64,000 nt of DNA from Geodermatophilus aquaeductus (GTDB taxonomy: Bacteria; Actinomycetota; Actinomycetes; Mycobacteriales; Geodermatophilaceae): contig NZ_FXTJ01000003.1 in NCBI RefSeq assembly GCF_900182545.1, forward strand, positions 1 through 64,000. Reading direction: 5' to 3'. The notes under the pieces are model-generated. The model was not told the origin of the DNA and did not search any database. It was given only the letters and a program-made list of their open reading frames with translations. Of the stretch, positions 50,186 to 59,140 are shown one piece after another. Position numbers and translations under genes: made by a program. Within the stretch, counting starts at the first letter, position 1. Each line of letters starts with the position of its first letter.

Positions 50186-52768
50186 ATGACGACCTCCACG
50201 ACGGCGGGGACCGCGCCCCTCCCCCTGCTCGACGACCCCGGCGACCTCTCCGCCCTGCGGGCACGCGGCAGCGACCCCGACGAGCTGTTCACCGCCTTCG
50301 CCGCCTGGGCCGAGGAGAGCGGCACGCCGCTGTACGCGCACCAGGAGGAGGCGCTGATCGAGCTGGTCAGCGGGGCGAACGTCGTCCTCGCGACGCCGAC
50401 CGGCTCCGGCAAGTCACTGGTTGCCACCGGTGCGCAGTACGCCGCGCTGGCGGCCGGGCGGCGCAGCTACTACACGGCGCCGATCAAGGCGCTGGTGAGC
50501 GAGAAGTTCTTCGCGCTGTGCGGGGTCTTCGGCGCGGCCAACGTCGGCATGCTCACCGGCGACGCGAGCGTCAACGCCGGCGCGCCGGTCATCGCCTGCA
50601 CCGCCGAGATCCTCGCCAACGTGGCGCTGCGCGAGGGCGCCGACGCCGACGTCGGCCTGGTCGTCATGGACGAGTTCCACTTCTACGGCGACCCCGACCG
50701 CGGCTGGGCCTGGCAGGTGCCGCTGCTGGAGCTCCCCCGGGCGCAGTTCCTGCTGATGAGCGCCACCCTCGGCAACACCGACCGGCTGCGCGAGGACCTC
50801 ACCCGCCGCACCGGCCGTCCGACGGCGCTGGTGGCCGGCGCCGAGCGCCCGGTCCCGCTGCACCACTACTACGCGACGACGCCGGCGCACGAGACGATCC
50901 AGGAGCTGCTCGACACCCGGCAGGCGCCGGTCTACGTCGTCCACTTCACCCAGGCCCAGGCGCTGGAGCGGGCGCAGGCGCTGATGAGCGTCAACGTGTG
51001 CAGCAAGGAGGAGAAGGCCGCGATCGCCGAGGCCATCGGCGGGTTCCGGTTCACCTCGGCCTTCGGGTCGACGCTGTCGCGGCTGGTGCGCCACGGCATC
51101 GGCGTCCACCACGCCGGGATGCTGCCCAAGTACCGGCGGCTGGTCGAGCAGCTGGCCCAGGCCGGCCTGCTCAAGGTCATCTGCGGGACCGACACCCTCG
51201 GCGTCGGCATCAACGTGCCGATCCGCACCGTGGTGTTCTCTGCGCTGAGCAAGTACGACGGCACCCGCACCCGGCTGCTCAACGCCCGCGAGTTCCACCA
51301 GATCGCCGGGCGGGCCGGGCGCGCGGGTTACGACACGGCCGGCACCGTCGTCGTCCAGGCGCCCGAGCACGAGGTGGAGAACCTCCGGCAGTTCGCCAAG
51401 GTCGCCGACGACCCGAAGAAGCGCCGCAAGCTGGTGCGCAGGAAGGCGCCCGAGGGGATGGTGCCGTGGTCGCAGGCGACCATGGACCGCCTGGTGGCCG
51501 CCGAGCCCGAGCCGCTGTCGAGCCACATGCGGGTGACGACGGCGATGCTGCTCGACGTCGTCGACCGGCCCGGCGACCCGGTCGCAGCGCTGCGGCACCT
51601 GCTCACCGACAACCACGAGCCGCGCCGGCGGCAGCTGCGGCTCATCCGCGACGCGATCGGCATCGCGCGCTCGCTGCTGCAGGCCGGGGTGCTCGAGCGG
51701 CTGCCGGAGCCCGATCCCGACGGCCGCCGGTACCGGCTGACGGTCGACCTGCCGCCGGACTTCGCCCTCAACCAGCCGCTGTCGACCTTCGCGCTGGCCG
51801 CGATCGAGCTGCTCGACCCGGCGTCGTCCGCCCAGAATCCGTATCAGTTCGCCATGGACGTCGTCAGCGTCGTCGAGGCCACCCTCGACGACCCCCGGCA
51901 GATCCTGGCCGCGCAGCTGAACAGGGCGCGCGGTGAGGCCGTGGCGCAGATGAAGGCCGAGGGCATCGAGTACGACGAGCGCATCGAGCTGCTCGACGAC
52001 GTCACCTACCCCAAGCCGCTGGAGGAGCTGCTCGAGCACGCCTTCGAGGTCTACGTGCGCAGCAACCCCTGGGCCGCCGACGCGCACCCCTCGCCCAAGT
52101 CCGTGGTCCGCGAGACGTGGGAGCGGGCCTTCACGTTCAAGGAGCTGGTCAACACCTACGGCCTGACCCGGGCGGAGGGCGCGGTGCTGCGCTACCTGTC
52201 CGACGCGGTCAAGGCGCTGCGGTCGGGGGTGCCGGCGGCGGCGCGCACCGAGGAGGTCACCGACGTCGTCGAGTGGCTGGGCGAGCTGGTGCGGCAGGTC
52301 GACTCCAGCCTGCTCGACGAGTGGGAGCAGCTGACCAGCCCGGACTCACCGCTGGAGGCGCCGGTCGCCGTCCCGGCCCGGGCCCGGCCGCTCACCGGCA
52401 ACGAGCGGGCGTTCACCGCGATGGTGCGCAACGCGCTGTTCGCCCGCGTGCAGCTGTGGGCGCGGCGGCGCTGGTACGACCTCGGCGAGCTCGACGCCGG
52501 CTCCGGGTGGGACGCCGAGCGGTGGGGCGAGGTGGTCCGCGGCTACTTCGCCGAGCACGACGAGGTGCGCACCGGCGCCGACGCCCGCGGCCCGGCACTG
52601 CTGGTGTGGGACCGGGAGACGCCCGGCGTGTGGCGGGTGCGGCAGATCCTCGACGACCCCGCCGGCGACCACGACTGGGGCATCGACGCCGAGGTCGACC
52701 TGGCCGCCTCCGACGAGGCCGGCGAGCTGGTGCTGCGCGTCGTCGACGCCGGCCGCAAGGACGCGTGA
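50186..52768 (+). CDS. DEAD/DEAH-box helicase, Ski2-like with DUF3516
   Basis: 860 residues. Motif I ATPTGSGKSLVA, Ia TAPIKALVSEKF, II VVMDEFHFYG (DEFH variant), III LMSATLG, IV/V with HHAGMLPKYRRLVEQL and CGTDTLGVGINVPI, and VI FHQIAGRAGRAGYD give a full Ski2/Brr2-type motor (~1-400). The C-terminal ~430 residues match the DUF3516 extension (NPYQFAMDVVSVVEATLDDPRQIL; VRNALFARVQLWARRRW). Probably an RNA helicase of unknown substrate. The ATG is three codons after a possible GTG. Its stop overlaps the next gene as GTGA. Confidence 0.9.
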   Translation: MTTSTTAGTAPLPLLDDPGDLSALRARGSDPDELFTAFAAWAEESGTPLYAHQEEALIELVSGANVVLATPTGSGKSLVATGAQYAALAAGRRSYYTAPIKALVSEKFFALCGVFGAANVGMLTGDASVNAGAPVIACTAEILANVALREGADADVGLVVMDEFHFYGDPDRGWAWQVPLLELPRAQFLLMSATLGNTDRLREDLTRRTGRPTALVAGAERPVPLHHYYATTPAHETIQELLDTRQAPVYVVHFTQAQALERAQALMSVNVCSKEEKAAIAEAIGGFRFTSAFGSTLSRLVRHGIGVHHAGMLPKYRRLVEQLAQAGLLKVICGTDTLGVGINVPIRTVVFSALSKYDGTRTRLLNAREFHQIAGRAGRAGYDTAGTVVVQAPEHEVENLRQFAKVADDPKKRRKLVRRKAPEGMVPWSQATMDRLVAAEPEPLSSHMRVTTAMLLDVVDRPGDPVAALRHLLTDNHEPRRRQLRLIRDAIGIARSLLQAGVLERLPEPDPDGRRYRLTVDLPPDFALNQPLSTFALAAIELLDPASSAQNPYQFAMDVVSVVEATLDDPRQILAAQLNRARGEAVAQMKAEGIEYDERIELLDDVTYPKPLEELLEHAFEVYVRSNPWAADAHPSPKSVVRETWERAFTFKELVNTYGLTRAEGAVLRYLSDAVKALRSGVPAAARTEEVTDVVEWLGELVRQVDSSLLDEWEQLTSPDSPLEAPVAVPARARPLTGNERAFTAMVRNALFARVQLWARRRWYDLGELDAGSGWDAERWGEVVRGYFAEHDEVRTGADARGPALLVWDRETPGVWRVRQILDDPAGDHDWGIDAEVDLAASDEAGELVLRVVDAGRKDA

Positions 52769-53538
52769 GTGTCGCCGAGGCGCTCGCCGTGCTCGTGGCC
52801 GGGTGCGCGGCGGGCGCGATCAACGCCGTCGTCGGATCGGGGACGCTGGTGACCTTCCCGGTGCTGCTGGCCACCGGGCTGCCCCCGGTGACGGCGAGCG
52901 TGTCGAACACCCTGGGCCTGGTCCCGGGCAACGTCAGCGGGGCGGTCGGCTACCGCCGGGAGCTGGCCGGGCAGCGCGGCCTGGTGCTGCGGCTGCTGCC
53001 GGCCTCGGCGCTGGGTGCGCTGACCGGCGCCTTCCTGCTCCTGCACCTGCCCGCCGCGGCCTTCGAGGCGGTGGTCCCCGTCCTGGTGGGGCTGGCGGTC
53101 GTGCTGGTGGCCACCCAGCCGCTGCTGACCCGGCGGCTGGCCGCCCGGCACGCCGAGCCGGGGACGACCCCGCACGGCTGGCGGCTGACCGGGCTGGTCG
53201 CCGGCGCGTACGCCACCGGCAGCTACGGCGGCTACTTCGCCGCCAGCCAGGGCGTGCTGCAGATCGGGGTGTTCGGCCTGCTGCTCGCCGAGCCGCTGCA
53301 GCGCCTCAACGCGCTCAAGAACGTGCTCAGCGCCGTGGTGAACGCCGTCGCGGCGCTGGCCTACGTCGTCGTCGCCACCCACCGGGTCGACTGGGCCGCC
53401 GCCGGGCTGGTCGCCGGCGGCTCGGTGGTGGGCGGCGTCGTGGGCGCCCGCTACGGCCGGCGGCTGCCCGCGGCGGTCCTGCGGACGGCGATCGTCGTGC
53501 TGGGCTGCGTGGCCATCGGCGTGCTGGTGGCCCGGTGA
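52765..53538 (+). CDS. TauE/SafE-family sulfite/organo-anion exporter, copy 1
   Basis: 257-residue membrane protein with about eight helices. The repeat signature GAINAVVGSGTLVTFPVLLATGLPPVTASVSNTLGLVPG opens the first half and GSYGGYFAASQGVLQI the second. The family moves sulfite, sulfoacetate or similar anions. It overlaps the helicase stop (GTGA) and its own stop overlaps copy 2 (GTGA). Confidence 0.88.
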   Translation: MSVAEALAVLVAGCAAGAINAVVGSGTLVTFPVLLATGLPPVTASVSNTLGLVPGNVSGAVGYRRELAGQRGLVLRLLPASALGALTGAFLLLHLPAAAFEAVVPVLVGLAVVLVATQPLLTRRLAARHAEPGTTPHGWRLTGLVAGAYATGSYGGYFAASQGVLQIGVFGLLLAEPLQRLNALKNVLSAVVNAVAALAYVVVATHRVDWAAAGLVAGGSVVGGVVGARYGRRLPAAVLRTAIVVLGCVAIGVLVAR

Positions 53539-54299
53539 ACGTCGTCGAGGCGCTGCTGCTGGTGCTCGCCGGGGTCGGCGCGGGCCTGTGCGGCAGCATC
53601 GCCGGGCTGGCCTCCCTGGTGAGCTACCCGGCGCTGCTGGCGACCGGGCTGCCGCCGGTGACCGCCAACGTCACCAACACCGTCGCGCTGGTGCTCACCA
53701 GCGTGGGGTCGGTGAGCGCGTCGCGGCCCGAGCTGGCCGGGCAGGGCCGCCGGCTGGTGCCGCTGGCCGTCGCGGGAGTCGTCGGCGGGACGGCGGGCGC
53801 CGCGCTGCTGCTGCTCACCCCGCCGGAGGCGTTCGAGCGGCTGGTGCCGGTGCTCATCGCCGCCGCGGCGCTGGCGATCCTGCTGCAGCGCCCGCCGCGG
53901 GAGCTGGCCGAGGAGGGACGGCGGGTGCACGGCGAGCGCGACCCGTGGTGGCTGGTCGCCGGCACCGCCGCGGTCGCCGTCTACGGCGGGTACTTCGGCG
54001 CCGCGGCCGGCGTCCTGCTGCTCGCCCTGGTGCTGCTGGGCACCGGCGAGGGCCTGCCGCGCAGCAACGCGGTGAAGAACGTCGTCCTGGGCGCGGCCAA
54101 CGCCACGGCCGCCGTCGGGTTCGTCGTGCTGTCGCCGGTGGCCTGGAGCGCCGCCCTCCCGCTCGCGCTCGGGTGTCTGGTCGGCGGCCGGCTCGGCCCC
54201 CGGGTGGTGCGCCGCGCGCCGCAGGCCGCGCTGCGCCGGCTGATCGGGCTGGCGGGGCTGGGCCTGGCCGTCGTGCTGGCGGTCGACGCCTACCGGTGA
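53535..54299 (+). CDS. TauE/SafE-family transporter, copy 2
   Basis: 254 residues and a clear relative of copy 1, e.g. ASLVSYPALLATGLPPVTANVTNTVALVLTSVG and YGGYFGAAAGVLLLAL. The two coupled copies probably arose by duplication and may form a heterodimer or divide substrates. A perfect hairpin follows 8 nt after the stop. Confidence 0.88.
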   Translation: MNVVEALLLVLAGVGAGLCGSIAGLASLVSYPALLATGLPPVTANVTNTVALVLTSVGSVSASRPELAGQGRRLVPLAVAGVVGGTAGAALLLLTPPEAFERLVPVLIAAAALAILLQRPPRELAEEGRRVHGERDPWWLVAGTAAVAVYGGYFGAAAGVLLLALVLLGTGEGLPRSNAVKNVVLGAANATAAVGFVVLSPVAWSAALPLALGCLVGGRLGPRVVRRAPQAALRRLIGLAGLGLAVVLAVDAYR

Positions 54300-54307
54300 G
54301 ACCTGGA

Positions 54308-54331
54308 GGACCCGGGGTGGTTCCCGGGTCC
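54308..54331 (+). terminator. Terminator after TauE pair
   Basis: GGACCCGGG (54308-54316) pairs perfectly with CCCGGGTCC (54323-54331) around GTGGTT, 8 nt after the stop of the second transporter. It is followed by a CCGTT stretch. Confidence 0.7.
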
Positions 54332-54379
54332 CCGTTGCGGGCAGGCTGTGCGGGCGATCGGGACGACAGGAGGCAGACG

Positions 54380-55120
54380 GTGGCGGAGACGGACGCGGCA
54401 GGGCGGTTCCTGCAGGCACTGAGCGAGCCGGCAGAGCCGGACGAGGGCGGCCTGGAGATGGTGCCCTCCCGGCTGGCCCGCGCGGCCGCGGAGGCGGTCG
54501 GTGTCGACGGCGCGGCGCTGAGCATCCACGAGGGGGCGGGGCTGCGGACGCCGATCGGCGCCAGCGACCACACCACCTCGCACGCCGAGCAGCTGCAGTT
54601 CACCACCGGTGACGGTCCCTGCCTGCGCGCCCACGACACCGGCAGCGCGATCGTCTTCGACCTCGAGGACATCGAGCGCAACTGGCCCGACCTGCACACC
54701 GCGCTGCTCGGCGAGACGCCCTTCCGGGCGGTGTTCTCGGTGCCCCTGGCCCCGCCGCTGGGGCCCACGGTCATCGTCGACCTCTACGCGCGGGACCTCG
54801 ACACGCTCACGAAGGTCCCGCGCGACGACGTCGAGGCGGTCGTCCTGTGCCTGACCGAGGAGCTGGTGCGCACCTCGGGCGGCGCGTCCGCGGACGAGGG
54901 CGGCGCCCGGTGGTGGGACTCCCCCGCCGCCCGCCGCCGCAGCCGGGTGTGGCAGGCGACGGGCCAGGCCACGGTGGCGCTCGGCCTCGACGTCGTCGAC
55001 ACGCTCACCGTGCTGCGCGCGCACGCCTTCGCCACCGGCCGCGTGGTCGACGACGTCGCCGAGGACATCGTCGAGGGCCGGCTGGACCCCGCCGAGCTGC
55101 GCGACGAGAGCAACCGCTGA
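54380..55120 (+). CDS. GAF-ANTAR-like regulator
   Basis: 246 residues. The GAF domain (~25-165) contains RLARAAAEAVGVDGAALSIH, FTTGDGPCLRAHDTGSAIVFD and AVFSVPLAPPLGPTVIVDLYARD. A C-terminal ANTAR-like helical domain (~185-240) reads VWQATGQATVALGLDVVDTLTVLRAHAF and VDDVAEDIVEGRL. The Gln-Ala-x-Gly pattern is the ANTAR signature, though diverged. The GTG has AGGAGG 6 nt upstream. It may sense a small molecule and bind leader RNA; targets are unknown. Confidence 0.85.
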   Translation: MAETDAAGRFLQALSEPAEPDEGGLEMVPSRLARAAAEAVGVDGAALSIHEGAGLRTPIGASDHTTSHAEQLQFTTGDGPCLRAHDTGSAIVFDLEDIERNWPDLHTALLGETPFRAVFSVPLAPPLGPTVIVDLYARDLDTLTKVPRDDVEAVVLCLTEELVRTSGGASADEGGARWWDSPAARRRSRVWQATGQATVALGLDVVDTLTVLRAHAFATGRVVDDVAEDIVEGRLDPAELRDESNR

Positions 55121-55141
55121 GCCGAAGCGGTCAGAGGTGAC

Positions 55142-55786
55142 TCAGCGGGAGACGTAGGCGGCGAGGAACAGCACGAAGGCGCTCGAGCCGAGCAGCAGCC
55201 GCGCCGGGGTGAGCCCGTTGATCAGCCCCGCGGTGGCCTCCACCCAGGCGGGGCGGACGGCGGCCTCCCGCGCGCCGCGGCGGACCAGGCGGACCTCGTC
55301 GGCCAGCAGCGCCCCCGCCGCGCCGAGCATGGTCAGCCCGACGACGAGGAACACCAGCGCGAGGCCCTCGGCGAACGCGTCGGCCCGGCTCCGCAGCAGG
55401 AACAGGGCGACCAGCCCGGCCACCAGACCCACGACCGCACCGGCGACCGGCGCCCACGGGCCCATGCGGGTCAGCGGGTCGGTCCGGCGCGGGCGCACCA
55501 CCGGCGGCCGCCCGGCCACGGGTCCGGTCGGGTGCTGGCCGCTCTCGACGACGGCCGCGGACGGCGTGCCCGGGGAGCCGCCGGGGGCAGGGGCGGCGGT
55601 ACCGGGGGACGCCGGGCCCGCGCCGGTGGCCGTGGCACCGGCTCCGCCCGGACCGCTGCCCGGGACCGTCACGGGGGCGGTCGGCGGCGCGGTGGACACC
55701 CCCGCGGCGGGAGCCGGGGCGGTGGGCGGGGTGTTCGGCGGGGCGGTGTGCGTGGGGACGGGTGCGGGGACGGCGGGCTCGGTCAT
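55142..55786 (-). CDS. Membrane protein with Pro/Ala/Thr-rich tail
   Basis: 214 residues. The first ~105 are a disordered low-complexity tail rich in Pro, Ala, Gly and Thr (APVPTHTAPPNTPPTAPAPA). Three hydrophobic helices follow: WAPVAGAVVGLVAGLVALFLL, GLALVFLVVGLTMLGAAGALLA and a final helix in ARLLLGSSAFVLFLAAYV. It resembles the small DUF3040/DUF3099-like actinobacterial membrane proteins, with no firm family. The ATG or a GTG one codon earlier starts it. It is convergent with the GAF-ANTAR gene. Confidence 0.65.
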   Translation of the reverse strand: MTEPAVPAPVPTHTAPPNTPPTAPAPAAGVSTAPPTAPVTVPGSGPGGAGATATGAGPASPGTAAPAPGGSPGTPSAAVVESGQHPTGPVAGRPPVVRPRRTDPLTRMGPWAPVAGAVVGLVAGLVALFLLRSRADAFAEGLALVFLVVGLTMLGAAGALLADEVRLVRRGAREAAVRPAWVEATAGLINGLTPARLLLGSSAFVLFLAAYVSR

Positions 55787-55920
55787 CACCCGCGACGCTA
55801 GGACGAACCCCCGACAGGCTCCGGCAGGTCGGCCGGGCGCGGCGGGACCCCGCGGCGACGCCCCGGGCCGCCGCGGCGCGCGGCCACGGCCCGTCGAACG
55901 GGCGTGACCGCGCGTCGTGG

Positions 55921-57594
55921 TCAGAGCAGCCGGCGGCTGTCCTCCGACACGACCCGCAGCCACCGGTACCCGTAGCCGTCGAGGGTGAGCTCCACCGCGC
56001 CGTCCTCCCCGATCGCCGTCGACTGGGTGACCAGCAGGTCCTCCAGCCGGTGCGAGGCGTCGCAGCCGTCCAGGCTCAGCGGCACGGTGCGCGGCTCGGG
56101 GCCCAGGTTGTGGACCGCGAGCAGCGTGCCGTCGTCCCACTCGCACACGTGCGCCAGGACCTCCGCGTGCGGCTGGTCGACCACCCGGAACGATCCCCAC
56201 CCGAGCTCCGGCGACTCCCGGTAGCGGCGGACGAGCAGCTTCACGAACGACAGAATCGAGTCCTCGTCGCGGCGCTGGTCGGCGACGTTGACGAACTCCG
56301 GCGCGAAGCCGCCGCTGACCACCGGGCCGGGCAGCCGGTCGGCGTCGGCGGTGGAGAAGCCGCCGTTGACGCCCGAGGTCCACTGCATCGGGGTGCGCAC
56401 GGCCAGCCGGCCCTCGGCGGAGAGGTCCTCGCCCATCCCGATCTCCTCGCCGTAGAAGAGCACCGGCGTGCCGGGCAGCGAGAACAGCAGGCTGTAGACC
56501 ATGCGCACCCGACGCGGGTCGCCGTCGAGCATCGGTGGCAGCCGCCGGCGCAGGCCGCGGCCGTAGACCTGCATGCGCTCCTCGGGACCGAAGGCGGCGA
56601 AGACCTCCTTGCGCTCGTCCTCGGAGAGCTTGTCGAGGGTGAGCTCGTCGTGGTTGCGGACGAAGGTCGCCCACTGGCTGTCGGGGTCGACGAACGGCCG
56701 CTCGGTGAGCGCCTTGACCAGCGGGGCGGCGTCGTTGCGGGCCAGCGACAGGTACATGGCCTGCATGCCGACGAAGTCGAAGAGCATGGTCAGCTCGTCG
56801 CCGTCGTCGCCGCCGAAGAAGTCGCGCTGCTGGTCGTGCGGCAGGTTGACCTCGCCGAGCAGGACGCCGCTGCCGGTGCGCCGGCCGAGGAAGGACCGCA
56901 GCGCGCGCAGGTACTCGTGCGGGTCGGCGAAGCGGTCGCTCTCGGCGCCGCCCTCGGTCTCGAGGAAGAACGGGACGGCGTCGACGCGGAAGCCCGACAG
57001 GCCCAGCTGCAGCCAGAAGCCCATGATCTTGGCGACCTCGTCCCGCACCTGCGGGTTGGTCACGTCGAGGTCGGGCTGCTCCTTGTAGAAGCGGTGCAGG
57101 TACCACTCCCCCGTCGGCTCGTTGAACGTCCAGGTCGAGCTCTCCTGGTCGGGGAAGACCACCTGGTCGCTGGTGTCCGGCGGCTCGTCGTCGCGCCACA
57201 CGTAGAAGTCGTGGAACGGGTCGTCCCTGCTCTGCCGGGCCCGCTGGAACCAGGGGTGCTCGATCGAGGTGTGGTTGACGACGAGGTCGGCGATCACGCG
57301 CATGCCGCGGTCGTTGGCGGTGCGGATGAACTCCACGAGGTCGCCGTGGGTGCCCAGCCGCGGGTCGACGCCGTAGAAGTCGGTGATGTCGTAGCCGTCG
57401 TCGCGCTCGGCGGTGGGATAGAAGGGCATCAGCCACAGGCAGGTGACGCCGAGGTCGGCGAGGTGCTCGATGCGCTGGGCGAGGCCGGCGAAGTCACCGC
57501 AGCCGTCGCCGTTCCAGTCCATGTACGTCTCGACGTCGAGGCAGTAGACGACCGCCGTCTTCCACCAGACGTCGGCCGTGTCGGTGATCTTCAC
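55921..57594 (-). CDS. GH13 alpha-amylase-family enzyme, trehalose-synthase-like
   Basis: 557 residues, cytosolic. The (beta/alpha)8 motifs are intact: VIADLVVNHTS, GFRVDAVPF with the nucleophile Asp, LLGEVN with the acid Glu, and VRNHDELTL with the third Asp. The YMDWNGDGCGDFAGL opening and TPMQWTSGVNGGFS are typical of the TreS branch (GH13_16). It could isomerise maltose to trehalose or hydrolyse short glucans; it is a little shorter than classical TreS and no fused maltokinase is present. It is close to malQ. Confidence 0.85.
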   Translation of the reverse strand: MKITDTADVWWKTAVVYCLDVETYMDWNGDGCGDFAGLAQRIEHLADLGVTCLWLMPFYPTAERDDGYDITDFYGVDPRLGTHGDLVEFIRTANDRGMRVIADLVVNHTSIEHPWFQRARQSRDDPFHDFYVWRDDEPPDTSDQVVFPDQESSTWTFNEPTGEWYLHRFYKEQPDLDVTNPQVRDEVAKIMGFWLQLGLSGFRVDAVPFFLETEGGAESDRFADPHEYLRALRSFLGRRTGSGVLLGEVNLPHDQQRDFFGGDDGDELTMLFDFVGMQAMYLSLARNDAAPLVKALTERPFVDPDSQWATFVRNHDELTLDKLSEDERKEVFAAFGPEERMQVYGRGLRRRLPPMLDGDPRRVRMVYSLLFSLPGTPVLFYGEEIGMGEDLSAEGRLAVRTPMQWTSGVNGGFSTADADRLPGPVVSGGFAPEFVNVADQRRDEDSILSFVKLLVRRYRESPELGWGSFRVVDQPHAEVLAHVCEWDDGTLLAVHNLGPEPRTVPLSLDGCDASHRLEDLLVTQSTAIGEDGAVELTLDGYGYRWLRVVSEDSRRLL

Positions 57595-57683
57595 CGGCCG
57601 AGACTGTCGACCCCGGCGCGCCGGAGCAACAGGACGACGCGGGCTCGTAGGTCCCGCCCGCGTGTCGTCGTGGCCGGCCCGCG

Positions 57684-57698
57684 CGAGTTGATCATCGG
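57684..57698. repeat. GAGTTGATCATCGGC repeat, single copy
   Basis: The sequence CGAGTTGATCATCGGC recurs as a direct repeat at 57962-57978 (one base different at the start), and its inverse ends at 58036. The word contains the palindrome TGATCA. It lies in the 108-bp gap between the GH13 gene and the small membrane protein. Confidence 0.7.
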
Positions 57699-57702
57699 CC
57701 CC

Positions 57703-57888
57703 TCACCCCTGGTCCAGACCGCCCCGCACGAAGAGGTACACGAGGCCGATCAGGACCGCCACGACCACGGCTGCACCGAGCCGCAGTCGCTGCGGCATCC
57801 GTTCCGGCACGATCGCCGGCATCGCCAGGTAGAAGACCAGCCCCACGAGGCATCCGACCACCGCCGACGCGAGGGGTGAGTGCACCAT
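57703..57888 (-). CDS. Small two-helix membrane protein
   Basis: 61 residues from the ATG (73 from an upstream TTG). Two hydrophobic helices, LASAVVGCLVGLVFYLAMPAI and RLGAAVVVAVLIGLVYLFVRG, are joined by a short basic loop (VPERMPQRLR). No family recognised. GGAGAG lies ~11 nt upstream of the ATG. The gene is flanked by direct copies of the GAGTTGATCATCGGC repeat. Confidence 0.6.
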   Translation of the reverse strand: MVHSPLASAVVGCLVGLVFYLAMPAIVPERMPQRLRLGAAVVVAVLIGLVYLFVRGGLDQG

Positions 57889-57962
57889 CGATCCACGCTC
57901 TCCGGGGAAGGCGACCCCGGACAACGCGACGGGTCGGCGGCCACACGGTCGGGTGACCCGGT

Positions 57963-58036
57963 GAGTTGATCATCGGCTGCATGCACGCGACACGCGCGGA
58001 CACGCCGGCGCGGGTGGCACGCAGCCGATGATCAAC
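57963..58036. repeat. Inverted pair of the TTGATCATCGGC repeat
   Basis: GTTGATCATCGGCTGC (57965-57980) and its exact complement GCAGCCGATGATCAAC (58021-58036) enclose 40 nt of GC-rich sequence. It lies between the minus-strand flavin oxidoreductase stop (58048) and the small membrane protein gene, where it may end transcription of that oxidoreductase. Confidence 0.85.
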
Positions 58037-58047
58037 AGCGCGGCGGC

Positions 58048-59079
58048 CTACTTCAGGAGGGCGGGCTGCGGCTCCTGCTCCGGGCGCAGCGGCCGGGTCG
58101 CCACCGCGGGGGCCGGGCGGGTGACGCCGAGCTGCGGCAGCACGTGCTCGCCGAAGGCGTCGAGGAACGGCCGCTGCTCCTTCCCCACGTGGTGCAGGTA
58201 GACCTGGTCGAACCCGAGGTCGACGTACTCGGCGATCCACTGCGCGTGCTGCGCCAGGTCGGAGGAGATCCGGACGGCGGACCGGACGTCGTCGGGCCGC
58301 ACGTGCGCGCTGGCCAGGTCGAAGGCGGTGGTCGTGTCGAGGTCCCAGCACAGCGGCGGTGGGAAGACGTTGCTGCGCCACTGGACGAACGCCACGTCGA
58401 GCGCCCGGTCCTCGTCGGGGTCCCACGACACGTGCACCTGGATGGTCAGCGTGCCCTGGCCGCCGGCGTCGCGGTAGGCGCCGATCACCTCGCGCAGGAC
58501 GTCGTGCGGCTGGTTGATGGTGACCAGGCCGTCGGCCCAGTCGGCGTGCCGGGCTGCGGTGCGCGCGGTGACGGCGGGGGCGATGAGCGCCGGCTGCTGC
58601 TCGGGCAGCGTCCAGATCCGCGCCCGGTCGACGACGACCAGCCCGTCGTGGCTGACCTCCTCGCCGGCCAGCAGCGCACGGATGACGTCGATGCACTCGC
58701 GCAGCCGGGCGTCGCGGATGTCCTTGTTCGGCCACACGTGCCCGGTGACGTGCTCGTTCATCGCCTCACCGGAGCCGAGCGCGGCCCAGAAGCGCCCGGG
58801 GAACATCGCGCCGAGGGTGGCGATCGCCTGCGCCACGATCACCGGGTGGTAGCGCTGGCCGGGCGCGTTGACCACGCCGAAGGGCAGCGAGGTGGTGGCC
58901 AGCGCCGCGCCCAGCCACGACCAGGCGAAGCCGGACTGCCCCTGCCGCGGGTTCCAGGGCTCCAGGTGGTCGGAGCACATCGCCGCGGTGAAGCCCACCT
59001 CCTCCGCGTGGTGGACGGCGGTGAGCAGGTCCGCGGGGTGGATCTGCTCGTGGGAGTTGTGGAAGCCGATCACGGTCAC
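58048..59079 (-). CDS. Luciferase-like flavin-dependent oxidoreductase (TIGR03885-type)
   Basis: 343 residues with the TIM-barrel of the bacterial luciferase family: IGFHNSHEQIHPADLLTAVHHAEEVGF, MCSDHLEPWNPRQGQSGFAWSWLGAAL, ALGSGEAMNEHVTGHVWP and LGFDQVYLHHVGKEQ. These blocks match the G6PDH-like TIGR03885 subfamily, described as probably not F420-dependent. Genes of this subfamily are often next to trehalose synthase genes, as here. The substrate is unknown. Confidence 0.85.
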   Translation of the reverse strand: MTVIGFHNSHEQIHPADLLTAVHHAEEVGFTAAMCSDHLEPWNPRQGQSGFAWSWLGAALATTSLPFGVVNAPGQRYHPVIVAQAIATLGAMFPGRFWAALGSGEAMNEHVTGHVWPNKDIRDARLRECIDVIRALLAGEEVSHDGLVVVDRARIWTLPEQQPALIAPAVTARTAARHADWADGLVTINQPHDVLREVIGAYRDAGGQGTLTIQVHVSWDPDEDRALDVAFVQWRSNVFPPPLCWDLDTTTAFDLASAHVRPDDVRSAVRISSDLAQHAQWIAEYVDLGFDQVYLHHVGKEQRPFLDAFGEHVLPQLGVTRPAPAVATRPLRPEQEPQPALLK

Positions 59080-59140
59080 CGGTCGTGCCTACCGCAGCGG
59101 GAGGCCCGGCGCCGGGCGGACCGGCAGGTGCCGCAACCGC

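Noticed and set aside
57684..58036. Insertion sequence or transposon end signals
   Set aside because: Repeats are present but there is no transposase gene, no target-site duplication that can be defined, and the enclosed ORF is a small membrane protein.
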